NCBI GenBank assembly: GCA_902786465.1
Contig: CADACQ010000001.1
Coordinates: 88,910 to 152,909, forward strand
Direction: 5' to 3'
DNA from: an uncultured Eubacteriales bacterium
Lineage (GTDB): Bacteria; Bacillota; Clostridia; Christensenellales; CAG-138
DNA: 64,000 bases
The translations under genes and the position numbers were made by a program. The notes beneath the pieces are model-generated. The model worked only from the letters and a program-made list of their open reading frames with translations, was not told the DNA's origin and ran no database searches. How positions within the stretch are numbered: the first letter of the stretch is position 1; each line of letters opens with the position of its first letter. Of this stretch, positions 51,377-59,108 are shown piece by piece.

Positions 51377-51405
51377 TTGCCTGCAGGGCCGGTCCGTGAT
51401 ATACT
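51377..51405 (+). promoter_or_regulatory. Promoter of the small-membrane-protein/PstS-like operon
   Basis: TTGCCT (51377-51382), 17-base spacer, TATACT (51400-51405); GGGAGG follows five bases before the ATG at 51432. Confidence 0.6.
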
Positions 51406-51431
51406 GTTATAAAGTATTTCGGGAGGTCCCT

Positions 51432-51674
51432 ATGGAAAGGTTCGTCGGCCAGCTCATCCCTTTTTTATTCTTCGCCCTGCCCGCCGCGGCGGTGATCTGG
51501 TTCGTGGTGAGCCTGGTGGGGTTCTTCAAAGCGAGAGCCCAACGGGAGGCGCAGCCGGACCGGTTTAAGGGCTGGCGGCGGAGCCTTATCGCCTCGGCCG
51601 TCACGGCCGGGGTGCTGGTGGGCCTTTGCCTGGGCATCCTCCTGCTGCTCATGGCCGCCGTGGCCCATATGTGA
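51432..51674 (+). CDS. Small two-helix membrane protein
   Basis: An 80-residue protein with two hydrophobic helices ('LIPFLFFALPAAAVIWFVVSLVG' region and 'VTAGVLVGLCLGILLLLMAAV' region) separated by a basic loop. No family recognised. It has its own promoter and a good ribosome site, and begins a three-gene unit with a 46-residue peptide and a PstS-like protein. The longer upstream frame overlaps the promoter and is rejected. Confidence 0.75.
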   Translation: MERFVGQLIPFLFFALPAAAVIWFVVSLVGFFKARAQREAQPDRFKGWRRSLIASAVTAGVLVGLCLGILLLLMAAVAHM

Positions 51675-51682
51675 GGCGAGCC

Positions 51683-51823
51683 ATGAAGCCCAGGACCTTT
51701 CGCATCGTCTTCGCCGCCGTGCTGGGGCTGTGCCTGCTGCTGACGGCGGCCCACTTCGCCTACGCCTGCTACGCCTATGAGCACGCCTCCATCATCCAGT
51801 TCATCGCCCGGGAGCTGTGGTAG
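51683..51823 (+). CDS. 46-residue membrane peptide
   Basis: A small open frame, 'MKPRTFRIVFAAVLGLCLLL' at the start, with one membrane helix and a short C-terminal tail. GGCGAG lies upstream of the ATG. It lies eight bases after the two-helix protein and two bases before the PstS-like gene start, so the spacing argues for a real gene. No homologue recognised. Confidence 0.55.
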   Translation: MKPRTFRIVFAAVLGLCLLLTAAHFAYACYAYEHASIIQFIARELW

Positions 51824-51825
51824 GT

Positions 51826-52821
51826 ATGGACAGAAAAGTGCTCTTTCGTCAACTGTCGATCCTGCTGCTGGTCGTCGCCCTGTTCGCAGGGTTCAACGGT
51901 AGCCTCTATGGGCTCCTCACCTGCCGCCTCACCAACAACTTCAGCGATTCCGCCCAGCCCAAGATGGTGGACGTGGGAAGGTATCTGCCCTTCGAGGCGG
52001 GGTCCGACCTGCCCGAGATCCACACCGATTTTCATCTCGACGGGGACCTGCCCGTGCTGGATGGGGCGGCGGCCCTGGTGCCCGTGTACGCCGCGGTGAT
52101 CCACAACATCTATCCGGAGGGCTCCGTCACCTACGAGGGCGGCGCCTTCTCCGACGACAACTATTACGGGGAGAACTTCGCGCCCGACAGCCGGATGCAG
52201 TACCGGAACACGGTCCGGGGCTACAAGGCCATCGTGGACGGGACGGCGGACGTCCTCTTTTCTGCCGCGCCGTCCGCGGAGCAACGACAGTACGCCGAAG
52301 ATCAGGGCGTGGAGCTCGTCTACGTGCCCATCGGCCTGGAGGCCTTCGTGTTCTTCGTCAACGGCCAAAACCCGGTGGACGGCCTGACCACCGCCCAGAT
52401 CCGGGACATCTACGGCGGCAGCATCCGCAACTGGCGGGATGTGGGCGGCTCTGACCGGCCCATCAACCCCGTGAGCCGGCTGAAGGGCAGCGGCAGCCAA
52501 AGCGTCATGGACGCCTTCATGGGGGACCGACCCATCGCCGGAAAGTCCCCCCTGGCCCTGTTCGGCGGGTCGTTGGGCTACTCCTTCCGGTTCTATCTCA
52601 TGGACATGGTGGGGGATGCGAACGTGAAGGTCCTGTCCCTCAACGGCGTGTACCCCGATAAGGAGACCATCCGCAGCGGCGACTATCCCATCGTGGCCTC
52701 CTTCTACGCCGTATATCGGGCGGACGATCCCAACGGGAACGTGAAAAAGCTGGTGGACTGGCTCCTGTCCCCGGAGGGGCAGGCGCTGATCGAGGCCACA
52801 GGATACGTGCCTTTAGGGTAA
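51826..52821 (+). CDS. PstS-like periplasmic-binding-fold protein, membrane-anchored
   Basis: A 331-residue protein with an N-terminal uncleaved anchor or signal (about residues 8-30) and a type II solute-binding fold of the PstS class. 'DGTADVLFSAAPSAEQRQYAEDQGVELVYVPIGLEAFVFFVNGQNPVDGLT' style sequence is typical: the protein uses a low-affinity oxyanion pocket, and 'GSGSQSVMDAFM' lies where PstS holds phosphate. There is no PstC, PstA or PstB gene nearby. The ATG at 51826 is chosen over a GTG nine bases upstream. It might be a phosphate sensor or a free binding protein; the first is a guess. Confidence 0.75.
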   Translation: MDRKVLFRQLSILLLVVALFAGFNGSLYGLLTCRLTNNFSDSAQPKMVDVGRYLPFEAGSDLPEIHTDFHLDGDLPVLDGAAALVPVYAAVIHNIYPEGSVTYEGGAFSDDNYYGENFAPDSRMQYRNTVRGYKAIVDGTADVLFSAAPSAEQRQYAEDQGVELVYVPIGLEAFVFFVNGQNPVDGLTTAQIRDIYGGSIRNWRDVGGSDRPINPVSRLKGSGSQSVMDAFMGDRPIAGKSPLALFGGSLGYSFRFYLMDMVGDANVKVLSLNGVYPDKETIRSGDYPIVASFYAVYRADDPNGNVKKLVDWLLSPEGQALIEATGYVPLG

Positions 52822-52858
52822 GTCCTGCGGCCTTCTCCTCCTTTTTGCAAGAAAGCGG

Positions 52859-52887
52859 TTGTGCGGCGGGGCGGGGCGTGCTATACT
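52859..52887 (+). promoter_or_regulatory. Promoter of the acyl-CoA synthetase gene
   Basis: TTGTGC (52859-52864), 17-base spacer, TATACT (52882-52887), followed by GAAGGA before the ATG. Confidence 0.6.
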
Positions 52888-52917
52888 GATTATATCAAAT
52901 ATTTGAAGGAATCGACG

Positions 52918-54609
52918 ATGGAACAGCCCCGAACCGACCGACCCTGCCAGCATCTCACCTACCCGGAGGCCACCATGTATGAGCTGGTGGCCCAGGTAGC
53001 GCGGCAGTACCCCGACGAGCCCGCCTACGAGTTTTACGATCGAAAGACCTCCTACGCCCAGTTCGTCCGCCGCATCCAGCGGGCAGCCCGGGCCCTGTGG
53101 GCTTTCGGCGTGCGCCCCGGCGATGCGGTCACCATCTGCCTCCCCAACATCCCCCAAGCCCTGGACTGCTTCTACGCCGTGAACCGCATGGGGGCTGTGG
53201 CCAATATGGTCCATCCCCTGTCGGCCCAGAGCGAGATCACCTACTACCTGAACGTGGCGGAGAGCAAGGTCATCGTCACCGTGGACCTGTTCTACGAGAA
53301 GGTGGCGGCGGCGCTGAAGAAGGTGGATCATCCCGTGACCATCCTGACCTGCCGGATGCAGGAGGTGCTTCCCCTGCACCTGAAGCTCCTCTACACCCTC
53401 AAGAAGGGCAAGGACTACCTGCAGTTCCCCCAGCCGCCCCACCTGCTATGGACCGAGTTTTTGAAGGGCGGTGACGGGGCCCTGGACCTGCCCGCGCCAT
53501 CCTTTGAAAAGTATCGCACCGCCGTGATCCTCTACAGCGGCGGCACCACCGGGGAGCCCAAGGGCATCTGCCTCACGGACCTCAACTTCAACGCCTGCGC
53601 CATGCAGGCCATGGTGTCCATCCAGGAGACCTTCCGCACGGGCCTGAAGATGCTGAGCTGCATGCCCCTCTTTCACGGGTTCGGCCTGGGCATCAACATC
53701 CACACGGTGCTGATCCACGGGGCCTGCTGCATCCTCATGCCCACCTTCACTCCCAAGACCTACGCCCAGATGCTGCGCCGCAAGCGGCCCAACTTCATCG
53801 CGGGGGTGCCCACCATCTTCGAGGCCCTGCTCCACATGCCCCAGCTGGAGGGCCTCGACATGGGCTTCCTCATGGGCATGTTCTGCGGGGGCGACTCCCT
53901 GTCCGTGGAGCTGAAAAAGAAGATCGACGCCTTCCTGCAGGAGCATCACGCCCACATCCAGGTCCGGGAGGGCTACGGGCTCACGGAGTGCGTCACAGCC
54001 AGCTGCCTCACCCCCAAGGACCAGCATCGGGAGGGGAGCATCGGCCTGCCCTTCCCCGACACGGTCTACGCCATCGTGAAGCCCGGCACGGCGGAGTTTT
54101 TGCCGCCCCGGACCGAGGGGGAGATCATTTTGAAGGGGCCCACCCTCATGACCGGGTATCTGAAACACCCGGAGGAGACGGCGGAGGCCCTGCGGGTGCT
54201 GCCCGACGGGGACACCTGGCTTTACACGGGGGATCTTGGGTACATGGACGAGGACGGGTACGTGTACTTCCGCCAGCGGCTCAAGCGCCTCATCATCACC
54301 AACGGCTATAACATCTACCCCGGCCAGCTGGAGAACATCATCGACAGCTGCCCCGAGGTGGCCTATAGCTGCGTCATCGGCGTGAAGGACCCCCGGCGCA
54401 TGCAGAAGGTGAAGGCTTTCATCGTGCCTCGGGAGGGGGAGACCCCCGGCAAGGCGCTGCAGGAGAGGATCATGGCGCAGCTGCGGCTCCACATCGCCAA
54501 ATACGCCCTGCCCCGGGAGATCGAGTTTCGGCAGGAGCTCCCCAAGACCCTGGTGGGGAAGGTGGCCTACCGGCTGCTGGAGGAGGAAGAGGCGCAAAAG
54601 AGCGCATGA
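52918..54609 (+). CDS. AMP-binding acyl-CoA synthetase / long-chain-fatty-acid ligase-like
   Basis: A 563-residue adenylate-forming enzyme. 'YSGGTTGEPKGI' is the A3 phosphate loop (near 208), 'GYGLTECVTASC' the A5 motif (near 355), 'YTGDLGYMDEDGYVYFRQRLKRLI' the A7/A8 hinge, and 'PKTLVGKVAYRLL' contains the A10 catalytic Lys. Organisation matches fatty-acyl-CoA ligases. It stands alone between a PstS-like operon and the DUF4160 pair, with its own promoter, so the substrate cannot be deduced. The start at 52918 has GAAGGA upstream. Confidence 0.88.
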   Translation: MEQPRTDRPCQHLTYPEATMYELVAQVARQYPDEPAYEFYDRKTSYAQFVRRIQRAARALWAFGVRPGDAVTICLPNIPQALDCFYAVNRMGAVANMVHPLSAQSEITYYLNVAESKVIVTVDLFYEKVAAALKKVDHPVTILTCRMQEVLPLHLKLLYTLKKGKDYLQFPQPPHLLWTEFLKGGDGALDLPAPSFEKYRTAVILYSGGTTGEPKGICLTDLNFNACAMQAMVSIQETFRTGLKMLSCMPLFHGFGLGINIHTVLIHGACCILMPTFTPKTYAQMLRRKRPNFIAGVPTIFEALLHMPQLEGLDMGFLMGMFCGGDSLSVELKKKIDAFLQEHHAHIQVREGYGLTECVTASCLTPKDQHREGSIGLPFPDTVYAIVKPGTAEFLPPRTEGEIILKGPTLMTGYLKHPEETAEALRVLPDGDTWLYTGDLGYMDEDGYVYFRQRLKRLIITNGYNIYPGQLENIIDSCPEVAYSCVIGVKDPRRMQKVKAFIVPREGETPGKALQERIMAQLRLHIAKYALPREIEFRQELPKTLVGKVAYRLLEEEEAQKSA

Positions 54610-54646
54610 AGCCCTCCTGGTCCCCATGCGGTCAGTAATATTTTGG

Positions 54647-54674
54647 TTGTAATTTCACGATTTCGTGATATAAT
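54647..54674 (+). promoter_or_regulatory. Promoter of the DUF4160/DUF2442 pair with operator in the spacer
   Basis: TTGTAA (54647-54652), 16-base spacer, TATAAT (54669-54674). The palindrome TCACGA-TT-TCGTGA (54655-54668) fills the spacer, so a bound protein would block the polymerase. This layout is typical of autoregulated toxin-antitoxin-type units. Confidence 0.6.
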
Positions 54675-54704
54675 AGTGAGGAACAAGCACAGGAGGTTTC
54701 ATCC

Positions 54705-54959
54705 ATGCCCATCCTATCCAGATTTTACGGGATCGTTATTCGCATGTATTTCCAGCAGGCGGAGCACAATCCGCCCCATATCCATGCCCTGTACGGTGAC
54801 GACATGGCTGAGATCGTCATTCGGACCGGGGAAGTGTTGGAAGGCCATCTGCCGCCCAAAGCCCTTGCCATGGTGCGAGAATGGGTGTCCATCAACAAAA
54901 GTGACCTTCTGCACATGTGGGAAACGCAGGAGTTCAAGCCCCTATCGCCCCTCGAATAA
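54705..54959 (+). CDS. DUF4160 protein
   Basis: An 84-residue protein of the DUF4160 family: 'YGIVIRMYFQQAEHNPPHIHALYG' near the start, then 'LPPKALAMVREWVSINKSDL' and a C-terminal 'MWE'. Usually paired with DUF2442, as here, 12 bases upstream of it. The pair has been suspected to be a toxin-antitoxin or antiphage unit, but I know of no firm proof. AGGAGG upstream of the ATG. The local DNA is less GC-rich than the rest of the window, a hint of acquisition. Confidence 0.85.
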   Translation: MPILSRFYGIVIRMYFQQAEHNPPHIHALYGDDMAEIVIRTGEVLEGHLPPKALAMVREWVSINKSDLLHMWETQEFKPLSPLE

Positions 54960-54971
54960 GGAGTTGATCGT

Positions 54972-55415
54972 ATGTTTCACAAAGTCAAAGCCGTCAACGC
55001 GCTTCCCGACTACCGCCTGAGCGTGCAGTTTGCAGAAGGCGTGACCAAGATCTACGACGTCAAGCCGCTGTTCGATAAGTGGTCGCCGTTTCTCGCCTTT
55101 CAGAAAACACCGGAGCTGTTCTTCGGCGTGGAGGTCGATGCCGGCGGCTACGGGATCGTATGGAACGATGATCTCGACTTGTCCTGCGAGGAGCTCTACG
55201 AGAACGGCGAGACCATCAGCACGCCCTTCGATGGGCTGATGGCCTTTACGGACGCCACAGAGCTTTGGGGCCTGAACGAAAGCACCCTGCGCAAGGCTAT
55301 CGCCTACGGGAAGCTGGTCAACGGCGTGGACGCCTGCAAGTACGGAAAGCAGTGGGTCATATCCACCGATGCGATGAAGAGAGAATACGGTCAGCCCAAA
55401 GCTGCTGCGAAATAA
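54972..55415 (+). CDS. DUF2442 protein with C-terminal HTH-like domain
   Basis: A 147-residue protein. The N-terminal 80 residues are DUF2442 ('LSVQFAEGVTKIYDVKPLFDKW', 'GYGIVWNDDLDLSCEELYENG'). The C-terminal 55 residues ('TDATELWGLNESTLRKAIAYGKLV') resemble a helix-turn-helix of the kind used by small DNA-binding antitoxins. It could bind the palindrome inside its own promoter. Follows DUF4160 by 12 bases with AAGGAG upstream. Confidence 0.82.
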   Translation: MFHKVKAVNALPDYRLSVQFAEGVTKIYDVKPLFDKWSPFLAFQKTPELFFGVEVDAGGYGIVWNDDLDLSCEELYENGETISTPFDGLMAFTDATELWGLNESTLRKAIAYGKLVNGVDACKYGKQWVISTDAMKREYGQPKAAAK

Positions 55416-55418
55416 AAA

Positions 55419-55973
55419 ATGAGCACTTGTATCGTGTCATTTAGTTCCAGAGCAGACGGAAACTGCTCTCAGATCGGAAAACTGCTCTGTTCTTTGATAC
55501 AGGATGCGGTGCTGTTCGATTTTTCAGAGTTCGAGGTGCATCCTTGTGGAAAATGTGACTATGATTGTTTTATATCGCGTGACAAATGCCCCTATATCGG
55601 AGATATGGAATACCATTTGTTGGATGCAGTGACCAACAGCGAGCGGACCTACTTCATTCTGCCCAACTACTGCGACTATCCATGCGCAAACTATTTTATC
55701 TTCAACGAGAGGAGCCAGTGCTATTTTCAAGGCAGACCGGAACTGCTGGAATCCTATGAAAACGTTTCGAAAAGGTTTATTGTCATCAGCAATACAAACG
55801 AGGATAACTTTAAACAGGTGTTGGCGTATCATACTGAGGATGAACCACAAGTCCTTTATCTATCGGCTAAGAGATATGGAAAAACCAGTATCAAAGGCGA
55901 TCTGTTGACAAACGAGAAAGTCGTGACCGATATCGTTGATTTTATAGAACAGCACATGATGGATGATTTATAA
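55419..55973 (+). CDS. Flavodoxin-like reductase, low-GC gene
   Basis: A 184-residue flavodoxin-fold protein starting 'CIVSFSSRADGNCSQIG', with 'CGKCDYDCFISRDKC' Cys residues and 'YFILPNYCDYPCANYF' in the flavin-ring position. Related to NADPH-dependent FMN reductases. The coding sequence is clearly richer in A and T than its neighbours, so recent transfer is likely. It starts three bases after the DUF2442 stop, without a strong ribosome site. Confidence 0.75.
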   Translation: MSTCIVSFSSRADGNCSQIGKLLCSLIQDAVLFDFSEFEVHPCGKCDYDCFISRDKCPYIGDMEYHLLDAVTNSERTYFILPNYCDYPCANYFIFNERSQCYFQGRPELLESYENVSKRFIVISNTNEDNFKQVLAYHTEDEPQVLYLSAKRYGKTSIKGDLLTNEKVVTDIVDFIEQHMMDDL

Positions 55974-56011
55974 AGCACATGCTGCTTTCTAACCTGAAAA
56001 GGAGAATGACT

Positions 56012-56902
56012 ATGAGTAACGAACCGAAGAAGAAGCGCCGCTGGGGGGACCGGCGGGACGGCCGCCAGGTGAAGGCCCCGGGCCTGCAGACCATCATGTG
56101 CTACCTGTGGCCCTACCGGACGGACTGCGAGGTATATTTGAACGACGTGATCGACGCCACGGAGCTCCTACAATACCTGGAGAAGCGGAACGCGGAGCAC
56201 CCGGAGTACAAGACCACCCTGTTCCACGCCGCCGTCACGGGCATGGCCCGGATGGTGAAGGAACGGCCCCTCATGAACCGGTTCATCCAGGGGTATCGGA
56301 TGTACGAGCGGGACGAGATCACCATCTCCTTCGTGGTGAAGCGCCGCTTCGCCGACGGGGCCGAGGAGAGCCTCATGGTCCTGAAGCCCCGGGACGAGGA
56401 CACCCTGGACTCCATCAGCCAGCGCATCGTGGGGAACGTGAAGGAGACCCGCAAGAGCGAGCACGCCACCGGCGGCATCGACGAGGTGCTGGACAAGTTC
56501 GCGGCCCTGCCAAGGTTCCTGCTGATCCCCATCGTGCGTATCATCCGCTGGCTGGACTTCTGGGGCGTGAACCCCAAGTTCCTCACCGAGGGGGACCCCA
56601 ACTACACCACCATCCTCACCAGCAACCTGGGCAGCATCCAGTGCCCCTCGGTGCACCATCATCTGAGCAACTACGGCACCAACAGCATCATGATCACCAT
56701 CGGCACCCTCCACAAGCAGGAGATGCTCATGGCCGACGGGACCAAGGAGATCCGGGACGTGGTGGACATCGGCGCCACCTTGGACGAGCGGATCGCCGAC
56801 GGGTTCTACTTTGCCAAGAGCCTGAAGCTCATCAAGCACATCTTCGCCCACCCTGAGATGCTGGAGCTGCCGTTGGGCGAGCACAGCGGGTTCGAATATT
56901 GA
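56012..56902 (+). CDS. 2-oxoacid dehydrogenase E2 / CAT-like acyltransferase-fold protein
   Basis: A 296-residue stand-alone CAT/E2-fold protein without a lipoyl domain. 'RPLMNRFIQGYRMYERDEITISFVVKRR' and 'GDPNYTTILTSNLGS' match E2-catalytic strands. The usual active-site HHxxxDG reads 'HHHLSNYG', that is HH-x-x-N-Y-G: the His pair is kept but Asp is replaced. A paralogue at 62.5 kb shows HH-x-x-N-F-G. The start at 56012 has AAAGGAG eight bases upstream; two earlier ATGs are worse. Activity uncertain; proteins of this kind are often annotated from fold only. Confidence 0.75.
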   Translation: MSNEPKKKRRWGDRRDGRQVKAPGLQTIMCYLWPYRTDCEVYLNDVIDATELLQYLEKRNAEHPEYKTTLFHAAVTGMARMVKERPLMNRFIQGYRMYERDEITISFVVKRRFADGAEESLMVLKPRDEDTLDSISQRIVGNVKETRKSEHATGGIDEVLDKFAALPRFLLIPIVRIIRWLDFWGVNPKFLTEGDPNYTTILTSNLGSIQCPSVHHHLSNYGTNSIMITIGTLHKQEMLMADGTKEIRDVVDIGATLDERIADGFYFAKSLKLIKHIFAHPEMLELPLGEHSGFEY

Positions 56903-56905
56903 GCC

Positions 56906-57229
56906 ATGGAAAACCTGGTGTTCCTCATCATCATGATCCCCCTGGCCGCCTTTTTCACGGGCTTGGGCGTCTACGCCATGCGGCGGAAGAAGCCCATGTG
57001 GTTTTGGTCCGGGTCGGAGGTGAAGCCCTGGCAGATACGGGATATCCCTGCCTACAACCGGGCCAACGGCTGGATGTGGATCGGCTACTCCCTGGGCCTC
57101 TGGGCTTCTGCCATCCTGGGGCTCTTCAACGTCCCCGCGGCGGGGATTCTGGTCATGGTCGTCTGCGTCCTGGGCATCCCGGGGCTGGTGATCGCGTATA
57201 ACAGGATATATAAGAAATATAAAACGTGA
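56906..57229 (+). CDS. SdpI/DUF3784-like small membrane protein
   Basis: A 107-residue protein with three membrane helices ('LVFLIIMIPLAAFFTGLGVYAM', 'GWMWIGYSLGLWASAILGL', 'ILVMVVCVLGIPGLVIAY' type segments) and the 'DIPAYNRANGWMWIGY' segment typical of SdpI/DUF3784 proteins. Some relatives give immunity to peptide toxins. Three bases after the E2-like gene, so co-expressed with it. Confidence 0.7.
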   Translation: MENLVFLIIMIPLAAFFTGLGVYAMRRKKPMWFWSGSEVKPWQIRDIPAYNRANGWMWIGYSLGLWASAILGLFNVPAAGILVMVVCVLGIPGLVIAYNRIYKKYKT

Positions 57230-57230
57230 A

Positions 57231-57275
57231 AAGAAATGGGAGATGCTTCGCGGCATCTCCCGTTTCTTACCAATA
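57231..57275. terminator. Hairpin terminator between convergent genes
   Basis: GGGAGATGC, loop TTCGCG, GCATCTCCC, extended by weaker A/T pairing (GAAAT / GTTTC). Shares its core with the terminator at 44441. The T-run on the plus strand is short (CGTTTCTT), on the minus strand longer (TTTTCACGTTTT). Confidence 0.7.
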
Positions 57276-57279
57276 CGTA

Positions 57280-57936
57280 TTATCGAACCACCGAGGAATG
57301 GCTGTAAATATAGAACTCCTCCTGACTGGGCGCCCAGGCCTTTTCCTTTGGCGGGAAGAATGCGTCGAAAGCCTCTACCGCCGCCGCATCCTCACAGCAG
57401 TCGGCGGCTGTGCTGGGGATAAACATCCATGGCGTGCCGTCAAGAGCCCCCGGGACCAACTCCGCCACCAGCAGGGCCGTGGGATAGTTTCCCCACCCGA
57501 AGGCGCAGACGTTCTTCCGTTTGCAGCTGACGAACCCGCGGCTCATGTAATTGCCCGGATTGCCGAAATTGACGTTCACGTCGTATCCCATCTTCCGAGC
57601 GGCAGCAAAGGAATGTTCGATCAGAACCTTTCCCAGCTTATGCCGCTGAAACGCCGGGTCGACGCACAGGGGACCGCAGGAGACGATTTCCTTTCGCCTG
57701 CCGTTCTCGTCCTCCAGCCAGGCCCTGGTGTACATGATGTTGCCGACGATCCTGCCGTCCAGCTCCAGCACGAAGGCAAGCTCCGGAATGAAATCGGGAT
57801 GGGCACGCATCTCATGCACGAAATAATGCTCATCGGCTCCCGGCTTGTATACGTTCCAAAACGCCTCGCGGGTCAATTCCTCCACCGCCCGGTAGTCCTT
57901 TTCCGTCTCCGGCCGGATCACCACGTTATCCTTCAT
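57280..57936 (-). CDS. GNAT-family N-acetyltransferase
   Basis: A 218-residue acetyltransferase. 'IRPETEKDYRAVEELTREAFW' opens the fold; 'CVDPAFQRHKLGKVLIEHSFAAARKMGYD' holds the acetyl-CoA loop (Q-R-H-K-L-G-K), and 'NFGNPGNYMSRGFV' follows. Similar to YhbS-like acetyltransferases. Its ATG overlaps the TetR stop by four bases, so it is the direct partner of that regulator and probably modifies the compound sensed. Confidence 0.88.
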   Translation of the reverse strand: MKDNVVIRPETEKDYRAVEELTREAFWNVYKPGADEHYFVHEMRAHPDFIPELAFVLELDGRIVGNIMYTRAWLEDENGRRKEIVSCGPLCVDPAFQRHKLGKVLIEHSFAAARKMGYDVNVNFGNPGNYMSRGFVSCKRKNVCAFGWGNYPTALLVAELVPGALDGTPWMFIPSTAADCCEDAAAVEAFDAFFPPKEKAWAPSQEEFYIYSHSSVVR

Positions 57937-58535
57937 TTCCCCTCTCCTTCCATTTCCTTTTGGGTACGATCCAAATGCTCGTCCAGCAGCGATGTCACCG
58001 CGCCCTTATCCTCCGCCCCGTCGTAGACGCTGTAGAGGAGGAACATGGGCCCGTAGAAGGCGGCCGCCCGGCGCTCCGGGTCGCTGAGCCCCCGGGCCCG
58101 GAACAGGTCCGCCACGTACCCCATAGGTCCTGCGGCCAGATACTGCTGGTAGAGCTGGCCCATCTCGGGGTTTTGATACTGCTCCAGGGTCAGCATCCGG
58201 CGGAAGGGGGCGGCGAAGGGGTCCTCCGTCCAGTACCGGAACATGGACTTGCTGAAAGCCACGATGTCAGCCGCCGCAGCCGCCTCATAGGCGGGGCCGT
58301 CCGCTTCCGAGGCCCCCTCGGGCAGGTCGTGGGCCCGGGCCTGTTCTCCATCCCGCTGCTCCATGCGCGCGAGGATGGCGTCGAAGATGGCCCGCTTGCT
58401 GGCAAAATGCCGGTACAGGGCCCCCTTAGTGATGCCCAAGGCCCCGGCGATGTCGCTGACGGAGGTGGCCCCGTACCCCTTCCGGGCAAACAGGTCCAGG
58501 CTGGTCAACAGTATCTTTTCTCTGGTGTCGCTCAT
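57933..58535 (-). CDS. TetR-family regulator
   Basis: A 200-residue regulator with the N-terminal helix-turn-helix 'TSVSDIAGALGITKGALYRHF' and the following 'ASKRAIFDAIL'. Its promoter region carries two identical palindromes that are almost surely its operators. GGGAGG lies just upstream of the ATG. It is coupled to a GNAT enzyme. Confidence 0.92.
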   Translation of the reverse strand: MSDTREKILLTSLDLFARKGYGATSVSDIAGALGITKGALYRHFASKRAIFDAILARMEQRDGEQARAHDLPEGASEADGPAYEAAAAADIVAFSKSMFRYWTEDPFAAPFRRMLTLEQYQNPEMGQLYQQYLAAGPMGYVADLFRARGLSDPERRAAAFYGPMFLLYSVYDGAEDKGAVTSLLDEHLDRTQKEMEGEGK

Positions 58536-58552
58536 CCGTCCCTCCCAAAAAA

Positions 58553-58600
58553 TAAACGATCGTTTACCATGAGTATAGTAAACGATCGTTTACTTGTCAA
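58553..58600 (-). promoter_or_regulatory. Promoter with two TetR operators
   Basis: On the minus strand TTGACA (58600-58595), 17-base spacer, TATACT (58577-58572). The 14-bp palindrome TAAACGATCGTTTA occurs twice, at 58579-58592 (between -35 and -10) and at 58553-58566 (around the transcript start), 26 bp apart. Binding at either site would block the promoter. Confidence 0.88.
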
Positions 58601-58646
58601 GCCTTTTTATGGGTCTCGATCCGCCCCGGGGTGGGTGGAAAGACCC

Positions 58647-59048
58647 TTACAGCTCCACCGTCTCCGAGGGCGCGGCGAAGGAGGCGAAGGTGGCCTGGGC
58701 CTCGGCGAAATAGAGGACCTGGGTGTTGCCGTCGTCGGGGTCGTACATCCGCTTCAGATTCGGGTACTTGTCCAGCATGGCTACCTTGACCTCCCGCCGA
58801 TCGTCGTTCAGGAGCTTCCCCGCCACCCGGACCCACTGGCCCTGGTGGAATGCGCAGATCTCCGCCCGGGGGTTGGCGGCAAGCTGCTTCGATACGGGCT
58901 TCACCTTCCCGGTCTGGATGTACAGCTTCCCCTCGTAGACCAAAGCCGTGCCGAAGGGCCGCACCCGGGGCTGGTCCCCCTCCGCGGTGGCCAGGTAGTA
59001 GACCTGGGCCTGGTCCAAAAATGCGCACACGCGTTCTGCAGCGTTCAT
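58647..59048 (-). CDS. Pyridoxamine-5'-phosphate-oxidase-like flavin-binding protein
   Basis: A 133-residue split-barrel flavin-binding protein. 'VYYLATAEGDQPRVRPFGTALVYEGKLYIQTG' is the typical first half, with R-V-R-P-F-G at the FMN phosphate site, and 'AEICAFHQGQWVRVAGKL' the second. Often called YdbC- or NimA-like; function usually unknown. GGAGG precedes the ATG at 59048. Divergent from the phosphodiesterase gene, with overlapping promoters. Confidence 0.85.
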   Translation of the reverse strand: MNAAERVCAFLDQAQVYYLATAEGDQPRVRPFGTALVYEGKLYIQTGKVKPVSKQLAANPRAEICAFHQGQWVRVAGKLLNDDRREVKVAMLDKYPNLKRMYDPDDGNTQVLYFAEAQATFASFAAPSETVEL

Positions 59049-59079
59049 ATCCGTTTCCTCCTTGTGTTCTTTCCCTTCC

Positions 59080-59108
59080 AGAATAAATATGCGGACCGGA
59101 ATTGTCAA
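59080..59108 (-). promoter_or_regulatory. Promoter of the flavin-binding-protein gene
   Basis: On the minus strand TTGACA (59108-59103), 17-base spacer, TATTCT (59085-59080). Its -35 box shares bases with that of the opposite gene. Confidence 0.6.

Noticed and set aside
54705-55415. A firmly assigned toxin-antitoxin system
   Set aside because: Pairing and promoter layout fit, but toxicity of this family is unproven to my knowledge, so it is kept as a hypothesis.
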